A model generated the notes under the pieces. The model did no database searches and had not been told where the DNA came from. It was given only the letters and a program-made list of their open reading frames with translations. From assembly GCF_050908995.1 (NCBI RefSeq), contig NC_135119.1:25325001-25389000 (forward strand): a DNA stretch of 64,000 bases. The letters are read 5' to 3'. Every line of letters begins with the position of its first letter. The stretch's first letter is position 1. The translations under genes were made by a program, and so were the position numbers. Shown piece after piece: positions 48,901 to 60,900 of this stretch. Origin of the DNA: Andrena cerasifolii. Its lineage: Eukaryota > Arthropoda > Insecta > Hymenoptera > Andrenidae.

Positions 48901-51900
48901 TCCAAAGTTCTTCAGAGTTGTTTTAGGGGGTGTCAGACATTCCAAATAACCTTCAGAGATGTTTCAGGGGGTATCTGACACTCCACAGAGTTTCAGACTT
49001 ACTTCAGAGGGTCTCATACTCACTTCAAAGAACATTTGCTCCAGAAACCTTCAGAGTAATTTCAGCAAGTTTCAGAATCACTGCAGACACCTTCAGAACA
49101 CTGTGTATAACTCTCTCATTGTCAGAAGAATTCGCAGTTTCAGTACAATCATAAGAATTTCAATTACTCAGTGCCTCGTGCCTCAAATAATCTCAAGTAA
49201 TCCTTCCAATAAATACATACATATAGGTATCAGACTCCCGCGAACCTAATCCGGCGTACATCTGTAGTTCAGGTCAAGTGAACCAATTCGAAAGTGAAAA
49301 CCCCAGTGTGTCTAGACACGCTGCGATTACTTTCCCAGGTAACCTGGTTCGTACCCACGAGGTGACGACGAGCTGGCTTGCTCACGCAACGTTTTCTAGG
49401 ACACACTTGGCCTCGAACCGAGCCATTAAAACGGTCGTCGTCCGGATTACGAACCCGCGACCGAGCGCAATATTTCCCGGCCGTCCGACAGCGGGCAATA
49501 AATATCGCCGGATCCGATATTAGCGCTACCCAGCTATAATTCGCTGGGATAAAGTGGCCGGCGATACAACCGCGGGAACCATTTGCCAACTTCCATCGAT
49601 TAGCATAAAGATCCGATAAAACGACGTGTCGCTTGATCCCTCCTGCATCGTCCAACCCAGATCCCATGGATGAACGAGATAGAAACGTCGATTCTGGAAA
49701 TTGCGAACATCATGGGCAATGGGGGCACGATAAATTATTCTATTAACTAGGGGAACAGGTGCAAATTTGGGGGATGTGTGTCTCGTTGTGGTGGTTATTG
49801 GTTTGTCACAGTTTTGCTTTCTTGGAATTCTGTTTTGTTGGGGTACTGCTTTGTTAGAGTAGTATCCTGTTTTGTCAGAGTTCGGTTTTCCCAGGGGGCT
49901 ATTTTCTTAGAATTCTGTTTCCCCAGAATTCTTTTTTTCATAGATTTCTGTTTCCCTAGAGTTTTGCTTTCCCAGAGTTCTGTTTTCCCAGAGTTCTGCT
50001 TTCGCAGAGTTCTGTTTCCCCAGAGTTCTATTTTCCTAGAGTTCTGTTTTCCCAGAATTCTTTTTTCACAGATTTCTATTTCCCTAGAGTTCTGGTTTCC
50101 CAGAGTTCTGTTTCCCCAGAATTCTATTTTCCTAGAGTTCTGTTTTCCCAGAATTCTTTTTTCACAGATTTCTATTTCCCTAGAGTTCTGCTTTCCCAGA
50201 GTTCTGTTTTCCCAGAGTTCTGCTTTCCCAGAGTTCTGCTTTCCCAGAGTTCTGTTTCCCCAGAGTTCTATTTTCCTAGAGTTCTGTTTTCCCAGAATTC
50301 TTTTTTCACAGATTTCTATTTCCCTAGAGTTCTGGTTTCCCAGAGTTCTGTTTCCCCAGAATTCTATTTTCCTAGAGTTCTGTTTTCCCAGAATTCTTTC
50401 TTTCACAGATTTCTATTTCCCTAGAGTTCTGCTTTCCCAGAGTTCTGTTTCCCCAGAGTTCTATTTTCCTAGAGTTCTGTTTCCCCAGAATTCTTTTTTC
50501 CCAGATTTCTATTTTCCTAAAGTTCTGCTTTCCCAGAGTTGTTTTTCAAAAATTCTGTTTTCCTAAAATTCTACCGTGCCATACTTCTATTCCCCCACAG
50601 TTTAGTTTTATCCGAGTTTTCTTTTCTTAGAACTCTGCTTCGTTACATTTTAGGAGTGTTATTGGATGTTTGGAGGGTTCCCGCTATGGGGGTTCATTTC
50701 CAAGGGGTTGTGGCAAAAGGATCCTTGTGTTTACAAGGATAGAGGGTTCTAAGCCTACAGGGAAGATAGATTTGCTTCGTGATGGAGCATGCTTATAGAA
50801 TTATCATTGTCAAAAGGGAAATCCAACATGGCGTAATTGTGACACCCCCCTTGAACCCTTTAGACGCATCAATCCGAGGCTCCTCGACACGAACGACCCA
50901 TTTCCTATTGAATCACAGTGCAGTCGAAGCACTTCAGCGTGGAAGCGGTAATTTCAACTCTCCCAAACCTCTGTAACTCTTGGAACTGGGTAATGGACGA
51001 TATATATTACAATGATCCTCGTACAACACAAAACTTGTCTAACAGAGAAGCTCTTCATCCAGGGTACAGATACATCCTTATTCTATATTCATAAACAGCT
51101 CATAAATTTCTCAACCTTATTTTCTCGAAAACAAAACCCATGACAGAAGAACTTTATTCTATACCTTCCATTCAATTTTCCACAAATAGTCACCCCTTAC
51201 CCTTCACCACACAAAACCCTATGGAACCCTTATAAAGAATAATTGTTTATCGTTGCTCCTTTTTTCTAGTGTACCTACTTAGAAAACTACCTAAAACAAA
51301 AGTCATTATTGTTTAAAGTACCACTAATGCCTCAGTCGACATAAATTTTTATTTTGCCAGCAAAAATTCCCCATCCACTTTCCTTCGAGAGGGATTCAAT
51401 AGAAACTGTTAATCCCAATAAATCCCGCCTCTGCTGCTGTTCGCGGCAGCGATAACCACCGGGTGCATTGTCGCTGGTGCGACCGCTAAACGCGAAAACA
51501 TCCCGAATTTATAGAAGCGGAGCTTCATTCTCGAGTGTCGAGAGTTTCACATGCAGGGTTGCTCGCGGTATTTGGAAATTGCCAGGACCATTTATTTCCC
51601 CCGAGCTTTTCGCGAGCTGTCTCCATAAATCACGCGAAAGCCGCGAATTTGCTCGACACTGTCAACGGTATTCCATAGAGTGCATCCATTCGTTCAATTT
51701 TCGCGTCGTTTAGGTCTCCCCTCGATTCGTATTGATGATTTCGAAGTAAAAGATAGTAGTTTCGGTGGACTGAGAGATCCTGCTTAATCCTTTGAGTCCT
51801 GTGAACGCAAATACAATAAGTTCCATCGATTGGGTACGATCCGTGCGTTGGACGCCTATAGGCGTTTGAGGAGCGTGGTTAATAGATACGATTAAAGGAT

Positions 51901-54900
51901 TTCCGCACGTGGTGGGTGCAAAGTGTTTTGAATCAGAATTGAAAGGGTTAGGGAAGAGGCTTGTGGAAAGGATATTGGTGGTATTCAAAAGTGTTGTTCG
52001 GTTGGAGAACTTCGCAGGATCCTGGGGCTGCGCGTGCGTGGACTGGCTCGATCAATGTGTAGGGATGTGCAGGGACCATGGAGACCACATGAAACAATGG
52101 AGTTTTTTTTTGGTAGTGCGTGGGGAACTACGGAACTCCTTCGAAACTTCTTGAATGAACAGGGTGGACGTGATGTTCCTTTATTTTGTTGGAAATATGG
52201 GACTAAGGGTCGAAGATGAAGGTCTTCAAGTTAATGTTTCAAGATCATCGATTCGATAGGTAAGAAGGAAGATCGATTCGATTCGATCTTAGAGGTAATA
52301 GCTGAAGATTCTTGAGGTAATAGCTGAAGATCCTAGATTTGATAGCTGAAAATCCTTAAATTCAATAACTAGAGATCCTAGATTCAAGAGCTGAAGATCC
52401 TAGACTTGATAGCTGAAAATCGTGAAATTCAATAACTGAAGATCCTAGATTTAAGAGCTGAAGATCCTTAATTCGATAGCTGAAAATCCTTAAGGTGATA
52501 GCTGGAGATCCTAGATTTGATACCTAAAGATCCTTAAATTCAATAACTGAAGATTCCAGATTCGATAGCTGAAAATCCTTGAAGTGATAGCTGAAGATCC
52601 TAGATTTGATAGCTAAAGATTCTTCAAATTCAATAACTGAAGATTCCAGATTCGATAGCTGAAAATCCTTAAATTCAATAACTAGAGATCCTAGATTTAA
52701 GAGCTGAAGATCCTTAATTCGATAGCTGAAAATCCTTGAGGTGATAGCTGAAGATCCTAGATTTGATACCTAAAGATCCTTAAATTCAATAACTGAAGAT
52801 TCCAGATTCGATAGCTGAAAATCCTTGAAGTGATAGCTGAAGATCCTAGATTTGATAGCTAAAGATTCTTCAAATTCAATAACTGAAGATTCCAGATTCG
52901 ATAGCTGAAAATCCTTAAATTCAATAACTAGAGATCCTAGATTTAAGAGCTGAAGATCCTTAATTTGATAGCTGAAAATCCTTGAGGTGATAGCTGGAGA
53001 TCCTAGATTTGATACCTAAAGATCCTTAAATTCAATAACTGAAGATCCTTGATGCAACAGCTGAAGATCCTCAGAGACGCTAGACTCGATAGCTGAAGAC
53101 CCTTAATTCAACAGCTGAAGATCCTCAATTTGACACCGAAACATTCTTTTTCCACTTCCCAAAGCTACCAACCCACGGCCACCACTCCCCCTCATTATAA
53201 TTTACCTAACATTCCACTGCAAAGCCTAAAAAGGTCCTCCGTGGGCCATAATTTTAAATCCGCTTACCCTGTCCAACTCCCATAAAGTGATTTTCCGGAG
53301 GACAGTGTGTTATGGTGGTTATAGTATCAATTACACGCCGTTTACCCCTTAACGACCGCATAAATTCGCCGATATCGGGCACGCCAGCCACTCGAACACG
53401 ACGGATACGCCATTGTTCGAGTGCACCCCTTCGCAGGGGCGGGAGAGTTAATCTAGGAGTCTTGAATGGAATTATTTTAAGAAAAGCTCTTGGATTCTAG
53501 AAGCAATTTTCGACAGGAACAGATCTCATTGTAGGGTGGATGTACCAGTAAATGAACACGTACCAGTGAATGGACATTTTTTATTAAAATGAGTAAAATA
53601 AGTTATTGAAAAAAGCAACTAATTAATTAGAGACTTCTTGTAATTTCTTGCTTCAGACCCAAATAATTTTTGCAGCACGTGGAGTCAATCGTGCTGCAAA
53701 CATAATTTTATAATAGTGTTCATTCATTAGCCTTAAAAGTGTTCATTTATTGGTGCGTTTACCCTATGTAGATGATTCTTCAGGGTTGTCGAAGCAGGAA
53801 CACTTTGAGAAAGTTTCTGTTAACAGACGTTGCCCTTTCAAAGCTCCATAAGGAAATTATCTCTTCTCTCTATCGTACTGTCTGACTATGCTCGTCCACT
53901 ACTACTTGCTTATCTCCAGTCTAGTATTTCGTTGCTCCATTTGCATATCTTCTACTATTGGTACTTGGTTATTTCCCTTCATGGGAATATTGATTTTTAG
54001 TATCAGCAGCATTAGTAGTAGGTCATCTCCATCATGCTATGCTACTTACTTATGCCCACTATGCTATTGATTATCTATAACTACACTAGTTCAATTATTC
54101 CTACTAATACTATTTTTACTTGTCTCCACTGTACTATTTTATCTGTACTCCACTAGTTTAATCTTCCTACATTGGCTGGAGTTGAAGAATGGTTTGGTAG
54201 GTAGGACGGAATGAGAGAAATGGAAGGTTGTTTTTTTTTAATAACATGTTTTTATCGTCAGTTCCGGGAGATAACATAGCTTTTACAATTAATGGCGACA
54301 AATTAACAGAGGAAATAAGCCATTTTTGAAGAAACGAAAGGTTTGCCTTAGACGGGGGATGTTAGGAAATAACTCGAAACAGGTATATATAGGAATCAGT
54401 AGTTGAGGGAGCACTTGCGAGAAACTGGGATCGTTCGAAATGCCATCTGGCGGCGGAATTGGAAGTATCGCTACACTACAAATACTACTACTCCTTACTT
54501 ATTCCCACTGTAACACTATTATCTATATTCTATACCAACACGACGATGGGTTGCTTGTTTGAACCCATTTTGTAGAACCAATTAAGTTAAAAATTTAAAA
54601 ATATTCACTTTTTTAGTATAAACTTAATAAAGATTAGTTTTTAAAAATAAGATATTTTTTCTCGAGCCTGCCGATGTTCTATTCTACACTAGTTCAACAT
54701 TCCTACTGTACTACTTGCTCATTCCCACCATGCTACCGAACCTCGATAACTCGAAAACCTTTATAAGTCGAAAATTTTCTTCATTCCCATCGGCTCCGCT
54801 GTAAACACCTCTACAACTCGAAAACTCGATAAGTCGAAACCTCTGTAATTCGAAGATTTTTCCCCTTCCCTTGAGATTCGAGTTATCGAGGTTCGACTGT

Positions 54901-57900
54901 ACTTAATAATCCCCACTGTGCCTACACCGAACAATACTAAATATCGTTAAGATCTTAATACAATAATCCTTTCACATCCCACGTGGCAAGCTCCAAGGGT
55001 ACTCATTAAACCACGAATTAGATTTGAACTGAAAACAGCAGCCAAGAAGGGAGGCCCACTTTATCCTTGACTATATAGCACTAGAATTCCCATAATTCTG
55101 TCACACTATGCGTGGCGAACGTCAGAGGTACCGAAGTAGAATCTGCCTGTCGTAAACCCGCCCTATCTATTACTTCGCGTCTTCATAAGCTAAACTCGTC
55201 AAGCTACGCTTAATGACGCTTCGCACCCGAAAATGTGGGCCGTAGCAAGCAGTAACTAATAAATCTCCTTGTTTACGAGTTTCCACTGTTCTCCTTTTTC
55301 ATTTGCACCCTTCCCCGCTTTTCCTCCTCGGACAAGACCACCTCGGCGCTGCTTATGAAACAGCCACGTTTCATTAAAGTATTCAGTCTCTGTAAAGTGG
55401 AGTAGAATTCCACCGGGGTGCACTCGGTGACGATATAACGCCCCTATTTCTCTTCGATTGTTACAGAGACCTAACGAGCAACAACATTACAGACATTCCA
55501 GCCCGTGCCTTCCATCGAGTCTCCAATCTTGAGGTGTTGTAAGTACGGACATCGATTGCACTTGCCTCGGATTGAAACTCGATTATCCTTCGAGTCGCGT
55601 GGCAAATTGCTTTCCTCCTTTTTACCTTTTTATAATCTGCTACCCAGCGAGCAGTTTCTTGCTTCCCCTACTAATCGAGTTTACAAGCTAATTGAAAAGT
55701 CCATTACCTATATATTTTGCTCTCGAACAAATCTACAGAAAAGAAATACAGTTTTCTTTACTCGACGAGTAAGACAAATTCGTTTATCTTCTATTTCTGC
55801 CCAGAGTATTTATTTAGATAGAAATTTTGCTTCGGTTTCGCCACACTATTATTCGGAACGTATCAGCTAAGTGTTTGGAGTCTAATTTGTAAGTGTCTCT
55901 TCCTTTTTGCATTTCGTTTTTCTTCTCTCTGTATTTTCAGATTACTCCGACGGAATCGTTTGCACGCGATCGCCGACGATGCATTCGCAAACTTGACGAG
56001 CCTTCGTGTATTGTGAGTGTCCGTGAATAATCGCACGCAGTTGGTTGCAAAATTGTTTTAGATGACTCGTTAAACGGCCCACTCTCGCTTGTTAGAGGCG
56101 GGGCGGCCGGCGATACGTCGAGCATAAAATAAAAATAAAAAAAAGGAAAGGGATCACGTGGTGTGGCCGCGGTTGTTAAAAGTTTTGTAATTTCTCTGTC
56201 TTGCTTTTGTAGGGAGCTCGATGACAATTATTTAACAAATATACCCGTCGCGATCGTAAAGCTCTCTGGCCTTGAAGACCTGTAAGTGTGCATCGATTCA
56301 GTAAAATGTAATTTGACAACTTTTTTTTACATCCTTACGAAAACCACTTTTCCTATAACGATTCAATTGTTTACGATGTTCGTGGAGAAAGCATTCGTCT
56401 ATGTATTTCGATGTTATCGTGACACGATAGCTTCGAGGATCCTAGTTTCATGAAGAACTTGGATCACTTGTTGTTTTTTTTTTTTTTAAATTCTTTGTTT
56501 TAGTTGATATTGTTGACCATGCCACTCCGTATTGCTAAGGAAGTAAATCACTTTCATTTGATCTTGTACTTGTTTGGAGGAGTTTTGGGACTCACCTTGA
56601 AGTGATGAAGATATCAACTTTGACCTAAAACTTAGAATGAAAGAGCTTGGAACTGATCTTGAAGAAACAATTGGACTGACCTTGAAGAAACCTGAAATGT
56701 ACTTCGAAGCAATGGGGAAACTCACTTCTCAGCGACCTTGAACTAACCTTTAATCTACTTTGAGTCAATCTAAAACTCACCTTGCTGTGACCTTGAGCTA
56801 ATCTTGAAGAGACATTGAACTAACCTTGAAGAGACCTTGAACTAACCTTGAAGAGGTCTTGAACTAACCTTGAAGAGGCCTTGAACTAACCTTGAAGAGG
56901 TCTTGAACTAACCTTGAAGAGACCTTGAACTAACCTTGAAGAGGTCTTGAACTAACCTTGAAGAGACCTTGAACTAACCTTGAAGAGGTCTTGAACTAAC
57001 CTTGAAGAGGCCTTGAACTAACCTTGGAGTTCTTGAACTAGCCCTGAAGAGACCTTAAACTAATCGTAAATTTGCTTGGAATCAATCGAAAGCTCACCTT
57101 GCAGTGACCTTGACATAATCTCGAAGAAACCTTAAACTAACATTTTAGTGACCTTCACCTAACCTTGAAGAGCCTTTAAACTGACCTTGAAGAGCCCTTG
57201 AACTAACCTTAGATCTACTTTGAATCAATCTAAAATCACCTTGCAGTGACCTCGAAATGACCTTGAAGTAACTTCCAAATCGCCCTGAAGTGACCTTGAG
57301 TTCACTTCGAATTAATCTAAACTTCACCTTGAAGTGATCTCGAATCCATTCCAACATGGTCCTAATTTCCATTTACCTTGAATTCATTTTGAACGAACCT
57401 AGAACCAACCCTGAAGCGGAGTGGCGATGGTCGCAAAAACGCATATACCAGGCACCCGTTGCCCAGTTCCATGTCGCTCTTCATACGCGAAACAGCGATC
57501 GATAAAGCTTCATCGCGGCGAAAAGATCGACACGCGAAGTCTCTTCTCTCTTTCTCTCTCTCTCTTTTGTTCTGCTTTTATCACCAATAGCCGTGGAAAG
57601 CAAGAAAATCGTATTCGTTTATGTTCCGTCCGGTTGCCGCAGGTCCCTCTCGAACAACAGAATAGAGAGCCTGGAGGAGCGCGTGTTCCAGCGAGCCACT
57701 AATCTGCTGTCGCTCGATCTGCGCGGGAACCCCATCAAACGAATACACCGCAACACTTTTCAGCATCTACGGAAGCTCCGCAAGCTGTGAGTACGACACC
57801 TCCTCCTTGGTTCTACACACGATTCATTTGAATATTTCATTAATGCTACCCTAGACATTGACTCCTCTCTCGTTCAAGCGATTGTATTCTGAAGAATGTT

Positions 57901-60900
57901 GCCTGATGATTCGTGTGACCGGAATGTTGCAGGATCCTCTCGAACCTGAAGGAGCTACGTGTATTCCCGAATTTAAATGGGACGCGATCGTTAGAGGTAC
58001 TAAGATTAGATCGCGCGCAAGTGACGGACGTTCCATCGGATCTCTGCGAGCAGTGCCCGAAATTGAGAAGCCTGTAAGTGATCGACCCATTCAATGAAAT
58101 TAGATTAATTCTTAATACAGCCACTTATTAAACCAATCTGCGATCGTTCCTATCGGTCTGATCTTCTCCGATTCATTTCGTGCCGCAATAATCCAATCAA
58201 CTCTGATATAAGTAAAAGTCCTTTCGTTTCTGTTTCCAGAGACATGAAGTCTAACTACCTCAGGGAGGTGCCCAATTTGCGCAATTGCAGCGAGCTACGT
58301 GTCCTGTAAGTACGCGCAAAGATTAGATTCTGTAGCAATTTTGTTATTTCATAACATACACCTTTTCTCCTGGTTACTAGAGCGTACACCGTGATAGACA
58401 AATAATAACGGGCTAATTCATCATTTCAGGGATCTAGCGAGCAATCAGATCTCCTCGTTGCTGGACGAGCCGTTCAAAGGCCTCGAGATGCTGCACGATC
58501 TTCTTCTATCGAACAACAAGCTGCGAATCATCCCAGGCGACGCGTTCAGCAGCTTGTCGAGGTTGCAGGTGTTGTAAGTGTCGTCGCTTGTAACTGCTCC
58601 CGTGAGGATAGCTCAACGCTATCGTCTTGAAAAAGAGGGTTCGATGTTTCAGAGACCTAGAGAGCAATTCCATTGAGTACATACACCCTGACGTGTTCAA
58701 GGAGACCAAGCACCTCGAAGACCTGTGAGTGTAGCAACGCTAAGTAATCGACAAAAAAATTAGGAATTACGATTCTTCCTCAGACTTGCTACACTCCACT
58801 GCTCAGCATTGCACTTCTGTAAATACAGAATATCACTGTGCTTTCAGAAATCTAGGGAATAATGTGTTCCCAGCTCTGCCCACGCTGGGACTCTCAGGTC
58901 TCCTACACCTGAAGACGTTTAATAACCCAGCACTGAGAGAATTCCCATCGCCAGAGAGGTTCCCACGCGTGCAAACGATGGTGCTGTCGTATGCTTATCA
59001 CTGTTGCTCATTCCTCACCGTTGAGGTGGAGGACCCCGTGACCAAGTCCTCCGTTCAAGAGTCCATCTTGTTCCCCACTGACAACGAGTTCGATATGAGT
59101 CTGTGGAACTCGAGCTTTACAGATATCTGGCCGCAGCTCAGTAAGTTTTTCAACAGGCTCCTCTGTTGAGATCCATGAAAGTTTGTCACAGATTGAGAGT
59201 ATCGTAGGTAACAGTGTTAAAGGTTTCTGGGTGTAGAGTGTTGTGCTTCTGAGAACTGCTCCTTAATTTCATTATTTAATAGCAATAGAATATTTTACAA
59301 GTATCTACACAGAAGATCCACTTCCAAGGGTATTCTACTATTTATGCAATATTTGAGTACTTAGAAAAATACACAGAAAATAGTGATTAGTTAAAGTCAC
59401 CAAGCGGACATCTCTACCACCTAGGTACTTGGAATTCCCTCCACCTTCATAAAGTTTTCTCCACCATTTCCTCGCCTCCCATCTTATCATTCCGTCCATT
59501 GTATTTAGGAATAACTCGCACCAACCCCAGGAAGCCTCGAACACCGTCAGCTACAGGCTCCTGCATTTTCAGTGATCACCAATGATCCATCGTTACGCGA
59601 CATCTTCCACACTCGTGTTAACCACTCTACTCGTGCTTACACATTAATAATACCCTGCCACCTTCTTTCAGTGAACGTGATTAATATTTTCAACCCCTTT
59701 ACTTTACTGTAATTTCGTTTATTTAGGGTAATGGCGGATTTCAGTTACCATGGTTTTGGCTGTCGCTTCTTCCACTTTCGTTTCCCAATAGTCGCTCGAC
59801 ACTTAAATGCTGCAAAGCATGAGCCACGCACACCCTCCACACAAATACACTATCACGCGAGGCATGTCGCTCTATCAACCCCTCAGCTTTCATCGACAGA
59901 TAAATGAGAACCAGACAAAAGAGACTTTGCAGCACTGAAGTGATGACGTTTTTTAGATAACATGACCGACAAATTCGGCTCGCAAATAAATGAACTTTGG
60001 GCTAACTTTGGTTCAGATTTTACGTACCCTGGTAACCTGCCCTCATATGTTGAGGATTATTTTGAAGAGCAGAACAGCCGAGCTACGCTGCCAGCTCAGA
60101 CACTGCCATCTCACGTCCAGTGCCTACCTCAACCTGGTATGTCTCAAAACATCCCTAAATCTTCCGTTGTAACTGTCCTCCAAATACTTATACTCGAGAA
60201 CATACAGCAGAGCGTTTCTATTGCTGCGCAGGATGAAAAGCACTTAAGATATAAACCGGGAAAAAGGAAGATGAACGAGATCTTGAGAAGTTCTTAAGGG
60301 GATACATACGTTCTCAGCGCCTAATAATTGATCACCTTTGGGATTTTCTCCTGGAGAGGTGTGAAGTAAATCGAATCTCTTATAATTGTATCTTGTTCTT
60401 GGGACCTTTATTCATATAAAAAAATTTATTTGACACACTTTTGTCATATATTGCCGTTCGTTTTCTGCGGTTGCAGCAACCTCTGTACCAAGCAGGGGGC
60501 CACCTTATCAGCATCATAACTTCGCCAATTTACAACCTTTCTTCATGAACTTTGCGTTAATCTATGCAGAATGAAATTCTCTAAGTGCCATCGGGCCATT
60601 TTTTAAATATTTAATTTTTAATATTTTTTTTACCATTTAAAGATCGAAATTGAAGACGAAAAATCGACTGCTTTCTTCAAAATGGTATAATTTTCTTATT
60701 TCTAAAAATTCAAAAATTTAACCCAGTGGTCCTTAGAGAATGTCATACTTCATACGCGAACGCAAAGTTCATTAAAAAAGGGTTGTAAATTGGCAAAGTT
60801 ATCATGCTGATAAGGAGGCCCCTGCTTGGTGCAGAGGTTGCTGCAACCGCAGAAAACCAACGGCAATATATGCCAAAACTGTGTCAAATAATTTTTTTTA

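Larger units (their letters stand above)
28325..55466 (+). other. rk intron 1, 27.1 kb, repeat-rich
   Basis: Donor GTGAGT at 28325, acceptor TTACAG ending 55466. It contains no intact second gene that could be recognised. It holds minisatellites (29.3, 37.0, 47.6, 48.4, 49.9 and 52.2 kb), TIR or foldback elements (38.3, 42.9, 43.9, 47.1 and 54.7 kb) and LINE remnants (30.7, 46.5 kb). GC-rich patches at about 30.1-30.6, 31.2-31.9, 33.1-33.6, 36.5-36.9, 40.1-41.2, 44.8-45.2, 49.3-49.7 and 53.3-53.5 kb have only short unrecognised frames; they may be regulatory. Remaining stretches (34.5-36.0, 39.4-42.2, 45.3-46.4, 50.6-52.2, 53.1-54.5 kb) show nothing definite. Confidence 0.7.
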
